Translations under genes and position numbers: made by a program
The notes under the pieces: model-generated
Seen by the model: the letters and a program-made list of their open reading frames with translations, nothing else
Told to the model about the DNA's origin: nothing
Database searches by the model: none
Shown here: in pieces, positions 52,337 through 60,425 of the stretch
Layout: each line of letters starts with the position of its first letter
Position numbering within the stretch: position 1 is the stretch's first letter
NCBI RefSeq assembly: GCF_016863195.1
Contig: NZ_BOOK01000014.1
Location: 124,001-188,000 of the forward strand
Source of the DNA: Paraplanobispora takensis
GTDB lineage: Bacteria > Actinomycetota > Actinomycetes > Streptosporangiales > Streptosporangiaceae
Length of the DNA stretch: 64,000 nucleotides
Reading direction: 5' to 3'

Positions 52337-53764
52337 TCACGACCCGGTCCGGGTGATGGCGTAGCCGAACAGCGTGTCCCCGGCGGCGGTGGCGAAGGTC
52401 GTCGCCGTCGCCGGGCGCAGGCCCGGATACGCGCCCTTGCGCGTCGTCCCGCGCAGCAGGGTGAGCCTGCCCGTCCCCGGAGCCGCGACGATCAGCTCCT
52501 CGCCCCGGCCGGGGCCGGGGACGGCCGCCAGGGCCGCGCCGAAGTCCCCGCCGCGACCGGTGAGCAGCAGGTCGTTCTTCTTGGTCAGGCCGCCGGAGCG
52601 GGTCCCGGCGAGCACCTGCACGGCGTTCTCGCCCGGTACCCCGATCGCCAGCTCGTCGTCGCCGTCGCCGTTGAAGTCGCCGGCGGCCAGCGCGGCGCCG
52701 AACCGGTCGGAGTAGCGCGGCCTCCCCTTCAACCCCCGCTGCGACCAGGCCTCGGAGGTCGCGGTCCGCAGGCCCGCCCGCGCGCCGTAGACGACCACCA
52801 CGGTGCCGTCGCCGTAGTCCATCGCCCGCTGGCCGGCGGTCAGCCCCTCTCCCGGCACCCCGATCGCCAGGTCCGAGCGGCCGTCGGCGTTGAAGTCGCC
52901 GGTGGCCAGCGCGGCGCCGAAGCCGTCCCAGACCTCGGCGCGGCCGGTGATCCACGGGCTGTCCTGGGTGAGCTGCGCGGCCCTGCGCCGCCGGACGTCG
53001 AGCACGGTGACCGAGCCCTGCCCGTTCTTCAGGATCGTGTCGCCCGGCGCGCCCACGGCCACCTCGGCCCGGCCGTCGCCGTCGAAGTCGCCGGTCGCCA
53101 GCACCGCCCCGAACTGGTCGGTCGCGCGCTCGCCCTGGTCCACCCAGCCGCTGTCCTGGGTGATGACGTACGGCGCGCGCCCCCGGTACCCGTAGACCCC
53201 GACGCCGCCCCCGCCCAGCCCGGGGATCCCGACCGTCAGCTCGTCGTCGCCGTCGCCGTCCAGGTCCCCGGCGGCCAGCGCGGCCCCGAACCGGTCCGGG
53301 CCGCGCTTACGCCCCAGGTCCCCGGAGCCGATCGTCTTGCCGGGACGCAGCCCGTCCGGCGAGCCCCGGAAGAGCTGCACGACCCCCTTGCCGTCCGAAC
53401 CGGGGCCCGGCCGGTCCTCCTCGGAGACGCCGACGGCCAGGTCGGCGCAGCGGTCGCCGTCGAAGTCGCCGACGGCCAGCGCCGAGCCGAACGCGTCCCC
53501 GGTCTCGGCCTCGCCGGGCACGCCGGGGCCGTCCTGGGTGAGCCGCCGCTCGGCGCGCATGCCGTACAGGATCGTCACGGAGCCGGCGCGCGCGTGACCG
53601 CCCACCGTCGCGTACGGCGCGGCGACCGCGAGGTCGGCGCGGCCGTCGCCGTCGAAGTCGGAGGGGACGCCGGAGCAGGCGCGCGCGGAGACCTGGGAGG
53701 CCGCGGGGGAGGGGGAGACGAGGGTGGTGGCCAGGACGGCCGAGGCGAGGAGCATGGCTCTCAT
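52337..53764 (-). CDS. Secreted FG-GAP (integrin alpha-like beta-propeller) protein
   Basis: A 475-residue secreted protein. A signal peptide (MRAMLLASAVLATTLVS) is followed by about seven FG-GAP blades, each with a DxDxDGxxDLxV calcium loop: DFDGDGRADLAV, DFDGDRCADLAV, DLDGDGDDELTV, DFDGDGRAEVAV, DFNADGRSDLAI, DFNGDGDDELAI, and a degenerate seventh. Seven blades make a complete propeller. Extracellular matrix-type or substrate binding is likely; catalysis is not seen. ATG 53764 chosen for the signal peptide; 53755 is possible. Confidence 0.88.
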   Translation of the reverse strand: MRAMLLASAVLATTLVSPSPAASQVSARACSGVPSDFDGDGRADLAVAAPYATVGGHARAGSVTILYGMRAERRLTQDGPGVPGEAETGDAFGSALAVGDFDGDRCADLAVGVSEEDRPGPGSDGKGVVQLFRGSPDGLRPGKTIGSGDLGRKRGPDRFGAALAAGDLDGDGDDELTVGIPGLGGGGVGVYGYRGRAPYVITQDSGWVDQGERATDQFGAVLATGDFDGDGRAEVAVGAPGDTILKNGQGSVTVLDVRRRRAAQLTQDSPWITGRAEVWDGFGAALATGDFNADGRSDLAIGVPGEGLTAGQRAMDYGDGTVVVVYGARAGLRTATSEAWSQRGLKGRPRYSDRFGAALAAGDFNGDGDDELAIGVPGENAVQVLAGTRSGGLTKKNDLLLTGRGGDFGAALAAVPGPGRGEELIVAAPGTGRLTLLRGTTRKGAYPGLRPATATTFATAAGDTLFGYAITRTGS

Positions 53765-53858
53765 GCCTGGAATGTTTTCCGCCGATTCGAACCCGCATCC
53801 TGCCGAAACATGAAATCCGCGTGACCGGTGCGCATAAAGAACGTGCCAGGATTGGAGC

Positions 53859-55091
53859 ATGGACATCGACCTGGCCGATCTGGGCTTCTGGCGCCGCCCG
53901 CTCGCCGAGCGGCACGAGGCCTTCGCCCGGCTGCGCGAGCTGGAGCGTCCCGTCTTCTTCCCCGAGAAGAAGGTGCCGCTGCTGCGCTCGGGCAAGGGGT
54001 TCTACGCGCTGGTGCGCCACGCCGACGTGGTGGAGGCCAGCCGTAACGCCAAGGTGTTCTCCAGCGAGCCGGCCGTCACCAACCCCGAGCCGCCGGGCTG
54101 GGTCAAGCACGTGTTCGGCGAGTCGATGGTGAACATGGACGACCCCCGGCACGCCCGGCTGCGCCGCATCGTCTCGCGGGCGTTCAGCCCGAAGATGCTG
54201 GCCAACCTGCAGGGCGACATCGAGAAGGCCTGCGCCAGGATCGTCGACGAGGCGCTGGCCGCCGGGCCCGGCGGCGACTTCGTGAGCCAGGTGGCCGCCC
54301 GGCTGCCCATCCACGTCATCTGCGACATGATGGGCGTCCCCGACGACATCCGGGAGAAGGTCCACAAGCACGTCGACGTCTCCACCGCCTACACCGGCGT
54401 GCGGCCCAGCCTGCCGCAGACGGTCCGGATGGCCGGGCAGAACATGTTCGCCCTGCTCGCCCTGCAGCGCATGGTGATCGAACTGGGCAAGGAGCGGGCC
54501 CGCGAGCCCCGGGGCGACCTCGTCTCGGCGCTGGTGACCGCGAACGTGGACGGGGAGAGGCTGACCGACCGCGAGCTCGGGTCGTTCTTCGCGCTGCTGC
54601 TGGTGGCGGGCAACGAGACCGCCCGCAACACCATGGCGCACGGCATCAAGCTGCTCACCGACAACCCCGGGCAGCGCGCGCTGCTGATGGAGGACTTCGA
54701 CGGCCGCATCGGCGGCGCGATCGAGGAGATGGTCCGCTACGTCTCGCCCATCATGCAGTTCCGCCGCACCGTCACCCAGGACTACGACCTGCGCGGCCTG
54801 CACCTGAAGCCGGGCGACAAGGTCGTGCTCTTCTACGGCTCGGCCAACCGCGACGCGGAGGTCTTCCCCGACCCCGACCGCTTCGACATCACCCGCGACG
54901 CCAAGGCCCACGTCGGCTTCGGCGGTCCCGGCCCGCACTTCTGCCTGGGCGCCAACCTGGCCCGCCAGGAGATCCGCACCATGTTCAAGGAGCTGTTCAC
55001 CCGCATGCCCGAGGCCCGCTCGGTGGGCGAGCCGGAGCTGCTGCTGTCCAACTTCGACAACAGCGTGCGCAGCCAGCGCTTCACCTTCTGA
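53859..55091 (+). CDS. Cytochrome P450 (CYP124/125/142-like)
   Basis: A 410-residue P450. I-helix LLLVAGNETARN (acid-alcohol pair), ExxR in EEMVRYVSP region, heme loop GFGGPGPHFCLG with C362. The FGGPGPHFCLGANLARQE sequence and general pattern recall the CYP124/125/142 group that hydroxylates methyl-branched lipids or steroid side chains. This suggests a terminal lipid oxidation, but the substrate remains inference. The gene stands alone; no ferredoxin is adjacent. It is independent of the P450 at 17 kb. Confidence 0.88.
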   Translation: MDIDLADLGFWRRPLAERHEAFARLRELERPVFFPEKKVPLLRSGKGFYALVRHADVVEASRNAKVFSSEPAVTNPEPPGWVKHVFGESMVNMDDPRHARLRRIVSRAFSPKMLANLQGDIEKACARIVDEALAAGPGGDFVSQVAARLPIHVICDMMGVPDDIREKVHKHVDVSTAYTGVRPSLPQTVRMAGQNMFALLALQRMVIELGKERAREPRGDLVSALVTANVDGERLTDRELGSFFALLLVAGNETARNTMAHGIKLLTDNPGQRALLMEDFDGRIGGAIEEMVRYVSPIMQFRRTVTQDYDLRGLHLKPGDKVVLFYGSANRDAEVFPDPDRFDITRDAKAHVGFGGPGPHFCLGANLARQEIRTMFKELFTRMPEARSVGEPELLLSNFDNSVRSQRFTF

Positions 55092-55113
55092 CCCGGCACG
55101 GGTCGCGGGGCTC

Positions 55114-55119
55114 TAGTCT
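55114..55119 (+). promoter_or_regulatory. -10 element of a leaderless promoter
   Basis: TAGTCT ends 7 nt before GTG 55127. Confidence 0.55.
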
Positions 55120-55126
55120 CGTGGTC

Positions 55127-55615
55127 GTGACGATCAAGAACGCGCACTGCTCCTACTGCGGTACGGCCTTCGCCGCCGACCAGGCCTGGCCGCGCACCTG
55201 CTCCGGCTGCGAGAACACCAGCTACCTCAACCCGCTGCCGGTCGCGGTCATGGTGCTGCCCGTGGACGAGGGCCTGCTGGTGCTCCGCCGCGCCATCGAA
55301 CCGCACCTCGGCAGGCTCGCCCTGCCCGGCGGCTTCATCGAGACGGGCGAGTCCTGGCAGCAGGCGGCCGTACGGGAGCTGCGCGAGGAGACGGGCATCG
55401 CCGTCGATGTGGACGGCGTGCGGCTGCTGGACGTCCTCAGCGCCCCCGACGGCACCGTGCTGATCTTCGCCGCGGGGCCGCCGACCGCCGCGGCCGACCT
55501 CCCGCCGGTCGCGCCCACGACCGAGGCGACGGAGTGGCTGGTGATCGGCGAGCCGGAGGAGCTGGCGTTCCCGCTGCACACCCGGGTCGTGGCGGAGTAC
55601 TTCGCCGCGCGGTGA
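55127..55615 (+). CDS. Nudix hydrolase with zinc ribbon
   Basis: A 162-residue protein. An N-terminal zinc ribbon (CSYCG and CSGC) comes before a Nudix box GGFIETGESWQQAAVRELREETG that matches GX5EX7REUXEEXGU. It should hydrolyse a nucleoside diphosphate derivative (NADH-type or ADP-ribose-type substrates are common with this ribbon). GTG 55127 is preferred to GTG 55121 because the TAGTCT element lies 7 nt upstream. No partner is adjacent. Confidence 0.9.
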   Translation: MTIKNAHCSYCGTAFAADQAWPRTCSGCENTSYLNPLPVAVMVLPVDEGLLVLRRAIEPHLGRLALPGGFIETGESWQQAAVRELREETGIAVDVDGVRLLDVLSAPDGTVLIFAAGPPTAAADLPPVAPTTEATEWLVIGEPEELAFPLHTRVVAEYFAAR

Positions 55616-55678
55616 GCACGGCCGCCGACGAGCACGCGGGTTCCCGCGGCCGGGCCGGCCCCGGGCGGGCGGTCGTCC

Positions 55679-57184
55679 TCAGGCCGGAGGCTTCGGCCCC
55701 CGGGATGACGGGTCCGGACCCGGGGACGGAAGGTCCGCTCCCCGCTCGCCGCTTCCGGGCGTGGCCATGGCCGGAGCGCTCACCTGGCAGCTCATGCACG
55801 GCTCCGTGGCGGCCAGCACGTTCTCGCGGATGGTCAGGAAGGTGACCAGCGCGGACAGGGCCATCATCGCCGCACCGACCAGCATCGTCGTGCGGAAGCC
55901 CGCGGTGAACGCGGCCGGGGAGGTGAAGGCGTCACCGGTCAGGCCGGCCAGCGGCGGGATCGCGGCCACCGCCAGCAGGCTGCCGGTGCGGGCCACCGCG
56001 TTGTTGACGCCGCTGGCCACCCCGGCGTAGCGCTCCTCGGCGGTGGCCAGCACGGTCGCGGTGAGCGGCGCGACCGCCGCCGACAGGCCCAGGCCGAACA
56101 GCGCCATCGGCGCCAGCACCCCGGTGACGTAATCGGAGCCCTCCCCGATCCCCGCCATCCACAGCAGCGCCGCGGCGCACAGCAGGATGCCCGCCGTCAT
56201 GGGGATCCGCGGCCCGATCCGCTTGGCCACCTCACCGGCGCGCGCCGACAGCAGCAGCATCAGCACCGTCACCGGGATCATCGCCGACCCGGCCAGCAGC
56301 GGCGAGAAGCCGGCGGAGACCTGGAGCTGGACGACCAGCAGGAAGAACACCACGCCCATCGCGGCGTACATGACGAACGTGACCGCGTTCACCGCGGTGA
56401 ACACCCGGGAGGCGAACATCCCGACGGGCACCAGGGCGTCCGGCGAGCGCCGGATCTCCAGGAGGACGAACGCCGCCCCCAGCGCCGCGCCGATCGCCAG
56501 CGGGATCGGCAGCAGGTCGATGAGGCCGTAGGTGATCCCGGCCAGGGCCAGGGCGGCCAGCACCGCGCCGAGCACGTCGAAGCGCCCGGAGGCGCCGGTG
56601 TCCCTGCTCTCCGGCACGTGCCGTACGGCCACCGCCACCACGAGCACCGCCACCGGAAGGTTGATCAGGAACACCCACCGCCAGCCGGCCGTGTCCACCA
56701 GCCACCCGCCCAGCAGCGGGCCGACCGCCGCGGCCACCCCGCCCAGCCCCGACCAGGCGCCGATCGCCCGGGGCCGGTCGTCCCGGGTGAAGGACGCCTG
56801 GATGATCGCCAGGGAGCCCGGGGTCAGCAGCGCCCCGCCGACGCCCTGCAGCGCCCGGGCCGCGATCAGCATCTCCGCGGTGAGCGCCATGCCGCACAGG
56901 GCCGAGGCCAGGGCGAACCAGACGGCGCCGACGAGGAAGATCCTGCGCCTGCCGTACCGGTCGCCGAGCGAGCCGCCGAGCAGGATCAGGCCCGCCAGCG
57001 TGAGCGTGTAGGCGTTGACCGTCCACTGCAGGCCCGCCATGTCGGCCCCCAGGTCCGCGCCGAGGGCGGGCAACGCCACGTTGACCACGGTGCCGTCCAG
57101 CATCGTGATCCCCGAGCCGAGCACGGTGGCCAGCAGGATCCACCGCCCGGCGGGCGAGGAGAACCGGATGTGACCGTTGTCCAT
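55679..57184 (-). CDS. DHA2-family MFS drug exporter
   Basis: A 501-residue permease with about 14 membrane segments (DHA2/EmrB type). Signature LDGTVVNVALPAL in TM1, GDRYGRRR in loop 2-3, motif C GPLLGGWLVDTAGWRW, and HVPESRDTG. It extrudes drugs or metabolites with protons. The C-terminal tail after TM14 contains CMSCQVSA and is Pro/Ser-rich, not typical of the family. The start is ATG 57184 with GGAAGGA upstream. It is divergent from the STM4015 cluster and could export its product; this is only a position-based guess. Confidence 0.88.
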   Translation of the reverse strand: MDNGHIRFSSPAGRWILLATVLGSGITMLDGTVVNVALPALGADLGADMAGLQWTVNAYTLTLAGLILLGGSLGDRYGRRRIFLVGAVWFALASALCGMALTAEMLIAARALQGVGGALLTPGSLAIIQASFTRDDRPRAIGAWSGLGGVAAAVGPLLGGWLVDTAGWRWVFLINLPVAVLVVAVAVRHVPESRDTGASGRFDVLGAVLAALALAGITYGLIDLLPIPLAIGAALGAAFVLLEIRRSPDALVPVGMFASRVFTAVNAVTFVMYAAMGVVFFLLVVQLQVSAGFSPLLAGSAMIPVTVLMLLLSARAGEVAKRIGPRIPMTAGILLCAAALLWMAGIGEGSDYVTGVLAPMALFGLGLSAAVAPLTATVLATAEERYAGVASGVNNAVARTGSLLAVAAIPPLAGLTGDAFTSPAAFTAGFRTTMLVGAAMMALSALVTFLTIRENVLAATEPCMSCQVSAPAMATPGSGERGADLPSPGPDPSSRGPKPPA

Positions 57185-57381
57185 GACGCCCGTCCTTCCC
57201 GATGCCCCGCGCGCGACCGCCCGCGGCGTCCGGTGATCCATCGTGACAGGAGGAAGGCAACAACGGGGCCCGCCGTCTGATTCCCCGCCGGTTCTCTGCC
57301 GGAGAGGCCGGAGAGGCCGGGGCGGGCGGGGCGGGCGGGCGTGGGCGGGTGCGCGTTCGCGCGGGGCGTCTGGGGAACGCC

Positions 57382-57400
57382 GGCGATCTCTGGTAGGACA
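57382..57400 (+). promoter_or_regulatory. Promoter-like GATCTCTGGTAGGACA motif, copy 1
   Basis: GGCGATCTCTGGTAGGACA lies 34 nt before ATG 57434. TAGGAC within it is a plausible -10. The same 19-nt sequence recurs before the next two paralogues. Confidence 0.65.
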
Positions 57401-57433
57401 TGGGCGTCCGTCCCAGCCCGTGAAGGAACGCAT

Positions 57434-58309
57434 ATGACCGACGAGAACGCGACAGGCGGCGTCACCTGGAACCTGGCCGGCGACCCCTCCGAGAGGGGGC
57501 AGGACCCCACGATCCAGCGGGAGTTCGACACGTTCATGGCCACCCGCGACCCCGGCCGCGTGCGCGAGATCGTCGTGGGCTGGTGGGGAGCCGGATACGC
57601 GGGGTGCAGCTCCGAGCTGCCGGTCGGGCTGCTGAGCGGGGCGGCCGACCGGCTGAGGAATGTGCGCTCGATCCATCTCGGCGACATCGGACAGGAGGAG
57701 TCGGAGATCTCCTGGATCGAGCACGGCGACGTCACCCCGCTGCTGGAGGCGTTCCCGAAGCTGGAGTTCCTGCGCATCCGGGGGAGCAGCGGCCTGCTGC
57801 TGCGGCCGGTGCGGCACGGGGCGCTGCGGACGCTGGAGTTCGAGAGCGGCGGCCTGCCCGCCGAGGTCGTCCGGGCGGTCGGCGCCTCGCAGTTCCCCGC
57901 ACTGGAGGACCTGGACATGTGGCTGGGCGTCGAGGAGTACGGCGGCGACGCCACGGTGGCGGATCTGGAGCCGATCCTGTCGGGGGAGCGGCTGCCCGCG
58001 CTGCGCTCCCTGGGCCTGCAGAACAGTGAGATCCAGGACGAGATCGCCGCGGCGGTGGCCTCGGCGCCGGTGGTGGCCCGGCTGGAGACGCTCGCCCTGG
58101 CCATGGGCACGCTGACCGACACCGGCGCCGAGGCGCTGCTGTCCGGCCAGCCGCTGACCCACCTCAGGCGCCTGGACCTGAGCCACCACTTCCTGAGTGA
58201 GGCGATGACGGAGCGGATCCGCGCGGCGCTCCCCGGGGTCGCGGTCGACCTGTCCGACCGCCAGGAGGCCGAGGAGGACGACTGGCGCTACGTCGCGGTC
58301 TCGGAGTGA
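57434..58309 (+). CDS. STM4015 family LRR protein, copy 1
   Basis: A 291-residue protein with leucine-rich repeat-like strands: SIHLGDIG, LLEAFPKLEFLRI, HGALRTLEFESGGLP, ALEDLDMWLG, LPALRSLGLQNSEI, RLETLALAMGTLTDTG and RRLDLSHHFL. It matches the STM4015 family, a locus-named group I recognise together with STM4014, STM4013 and STM4012. Unlike copies 2 and 3, it lacks the N-terminal AGLPIV-P segment and opens with MTDENATGG. GAAGGA is 6 nt before the ATG. It has its own promoter-like motif. The LRR surface may recognise a protein or peptide; no catalytic residue is seen. Confidence 0.85.
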   Translation: MTDENATGGVTWNLAGDPSERGQDPTIQREFDTFMATRDPGRVREIVVGWWGAGYAGCSSELPVGLLSGAADRLRNVRSIHLGDIGQEESEISWIEHGDVTPLLEAFPKLEFLRIRGSSGLLLRPVRHGALRTLEFESGGLPAEVVRAVGASQFPALEDLDMWLGVEEYGGDATVADLEPILSGERLPALRSLGLQNSEIQDEIAAAVASAPVVARLETLALAMGTLTDTGAEALLSGQPLTHLRRLDLSHHFLSEAMTERIRAALPGVAVDLSDRQEAEEDDWRYVAVSE

Positions 58310-58364
58310 TCTTCCGGTCTCCGGGGCGCCGCGGCCGTTCCTGCGAGACGGGTTCTGGGGTGTC

Positions 58365-58383
58365 GGCGATCTCTGGTAGGACA
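58365..58383 (+). promoter_or_regulatory. Promoter-like GATCTCTGGTAGGACA motif, copy 2
   Basis: Identical to copy 1 over 19 nt. It ends 33 nt before GTG 58416. The leader that follows (CTGACAGGAGCC) is shared with copy 3. Confidence 0.65.
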
Positions 58384-58415
58384 GGTCCGCCGTACTTCCC
58401 CTGACAGGAGCCCAG

Positions 58416-59363
58416 GTGGACTACTCCGAGTTCAACGACAGTGTGAGCGACCTCGATGAGGGGAGCTACGCCGGTCTGCCGATCGTGTCCGTGCCCGAGA
58501 GGAAGGGCCAGAAGATCCCCGCTGCGGGCGGGGCGGCGTGGCGGATCTCGGTGACGCCCTACGAGAAGGTGGAGGCCTTCGAGGAGCAGTTCACCCTGTT
58601 CCTGGAGGAGGTGGATACCACGGAGGTGAAGGCGGTCATCATCGGTGAACGGCCGGACCCCGTCGACGGCGAGGATGCGGTGGTCCGTTCGCTCGTGGAC
58701 AACGCGTCCCGGTTTCCGGCGCTGCGCTCGCTCTTCCTCGGTGCGATGAGACAGGAGATATGTGAGATCTCCTGGATCGAGCACGGCGACGTCACACCGC
58801 TGCTGGAGGCGTTCCCGCTGTTGGAGCGGCTGGAGGTCAGAGGGAGTGAGGGCCTGCGGCTGCGGCCTATACGCCACGGGAACCTGAGGATCCTGCGGTT
58901 CGAGTCGGGTGGGCTCCCCGTTGAGGTCGTGCGCGGGGTGGGCGCCTGCGACCTGCCCGCGCTGGAGTATCTGGAGCTGTGGTTCGGCATGCTGGAGTAC
59001 GGCGGCGACGCCACCGTGGAGGACCTGGAGCCGATCCTGTCGGGCGGGCGGCTGCCCGCGCTGCGGCACCTGGGTCTGCAGAACAGTGAGATCCAGGACG
59101 AGATCGCGGCGGCGGTGGCCTCGGCGCCGGTGGTGGCGCGGCTGGAGTCCCTGTCCCTGTCGATGGGCTCACTGACCGACACCGGCGCCGAGGCGCTGCT
59201 GTCCGGCCAGCCGCTGACGCATCTACGGCGCCTGGACCTGCACCACCACTTCCTGAGCGACGCGATGATGAGCCGTGTCCGCAAGGCCCTGCCCGGAGCC
59301 GAGACAGACCTGTCCGGCCGGGAGCGGACCAGCGGCCCGGGCTACGTGGCGGTGGCGGAGTGA
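58416..59363 (+). CDS. STM4015 family LRR protein, copy 2
   Basis: A 315-residue LRR paralogue, closest to copy 3: both begin with MD-x-x-EFND and an AGLPI-P segment at about residue 20, then a long acidic region (VEAFEEQFTLF, EVDTTEVKAVIIG) before the repeats. LRR units include FPALRSLFLGA, LLEAFPLLERLEVRG, NLRILRFESGGLP, LPALEYLELWFG, LPALRHLGLQNSEI and THLRRLDLHHHFL. AGGAG is 6 nt before the GTG start. The DNA is slightly less GC-rich than its neighbours. Not an enzyme by sequence; it probably binds partners. Confidence 0.85.
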   Translation: MDYSEFNDSVSDLDEGSYAGLPIVSVPERKGQKIPAAGGAAWRISVTPYEKVEAFEEQFTLFLEEVDTTEVKAVIIGERPDPVDGEDAVVRSLVDNASRFPALRSLFLGAMRQEICEISWIEHGDVTPLLEAFPLLERLEVRGSEGLRLRPIRHGNLRILRFESGGLPVEVVRGVGACDLPALEYLELWFGMLEYGGDATVEDLEPILSGGRLPALRHLGLQNSEIQDEIAAAVASAPVVARLESLSLSMGSLTDTGAEALLSGQPLTHLRRLDLHHHFLSDAMMSRVRKALPGAETDLSGRERTSGPGYVAVAE

Positions 59364-59394
59364 CCTCGCCCGCACCCGGATCACCCGGAGTGTC

Positions 59395-59413
59395 GCCGAT
59401 CTCTGGTAGGACA
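59395..59413 (+). promoter_or_regulatory. Promoter-like GATCTCTGGTAGGACA motif, copy 3
   Basis: One change from copies 1 and 2 (GCCGAT for GGCGAT). It ends 33 nt before ATG 59447, with the shared CTGACAGGAGCC leader. Confidence 0.65.
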
Positions 59414-59446
59414 TGGTCCGTCGTATTTCGCCTGACAGGAGCCGGG

Positions 59447-60403
59447 ATGGACCACACCGAGTTCAACGACCGCGTGAGCAACCTTTCCGAGGGGACCTAC
59501 GCCGGTCTGCCGATCGCGTTCGCACCCGAGAAGGATGACGACGAGGAACTCCCCGCCGCGGGCGAGGCGGCGTGGCGGCTGTCGGTCGAGACCTATGACG
59601 CGGAGGAGAGCTTCGAGGAGCAGTTCACCCGGTTCACGGCGAAGGTGGACACCACCGCCGTCAAGGCGATCATCATCGGCAGCTGGGAGGACGCCTACGA
59701 GGACGGCAGCTCCACGATCGTCCGGCTCCTGACGGACAACGCCGGCCGCTTCCCGGCACTGCGCTCGCTCTTCCTCGGCGCGATGGAGGGGGAGGAGTGC
59801 GAGATCTCCTGGATCCAGCAGAGTGACGTCACGCCGCTGCTGGAGGCGTTCCCGCTGCTGGAGCGGCTGGAGGTGCGCGGCGGCAGCGGCCTGGAGCTGC
59901 GGCCGGTGCGGCACGGGAACCTGAGGATCCTGCGCTTCGAGTCCGGCGGGCTGCCCGCCGGGGTGGTGCGCGCGGTGGGCGGGTGCGACCTGCCCGCGCT
60001 GGAGTATCTGGAGCTGTGGCTCGGCGTCGAGCAGTACGGCGGCGACGCCACCGTGGCAGACCTCGCCGGGATCCTGTCGGGGGAGCGGCTGCCCGCGCTG
60101 CGGCACCTGGGCCTGCAGGACAGCGAGATCCAGGACGAGATCGCCGCCGCGGTGGCCGCCGCCCCGATCGTCGCGCGGCTGGAGTCCCTGTCCCTGTCGA
60201 TGGGCTCACTGACCGACACCGGCGCCGAGGCGCTGCTGTCCGGCCAGCCGCTGACCCACCTCGGGCGCCTGGACCTGCACCACCACTACCTGAGCGACGT
60301 CCTGGTCGAGCGCGTCCGCAAGGCGCTGCCGGAGGCGGAGATCGACCTGTCGGACCAGGAGGACATCAGGAACGACTGGCGCTACGTCGCGGTGTCCGAA
60401 TGA
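59447..60403 (+). CDS. STM4015 family LRR protein, copy 3
   Basis: A 318-residue LRR protein, the third tandem paralogue. Same architecture as copy 2, with DDDEELPAAGEAAWRLS and IIIGSWEDAYEDG in the N-terminal acidic part. Its repeats are nearly the same (ALEYLELWLG, LPALRHLGLQDSEI, SMGSLTDTGAEALL). It ends 22 nt before the STM4014 start, so it may be the copy that is co-transcribed with the enzymes. AGGAG is 5 nt before the ATG. The repeats differ mostly at surface positions, hinting at different targets. Confidence 0.85.
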   Translation: MDHTEFNDRVSNLSEGTYAGLPIAFAPEKDDDEELPAAGEAAWRLSVETYDAEESFEEQFTRFTAKVDTTAVKAIIIGSWEDAYEDGSSTIVRLLTDNAGRFPALRSLFLGAMEGEECEISWIQQSDVTPLLEAFPLLERLEVRGGSGLELRPVRHGNLRILRFESGGLPAGVVRAVGGCDLPALEYLELWLGVEQYGGDATVADLAGILSGERLPALRHLGLQDSEIQDEIAAAVAAAPIVARLESLSLSMGSLTDTGAEALLSGQPLTHLGRLDLHHHYLSDVLVERVRKALPEAEIDLSDQEDIRNDWRYVAVSE

Positions 60404-60425
60404 GAGCGGGCGAGGGGCACGTGCG

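Noticed and set aside
57185-58189. Extension of the DHA2 exporter frame upstream of 57184
   Set aside because: It would be antisense to STM4015 copy 1; the M-D-N-G start with GGAAGGA upstream is convincing.
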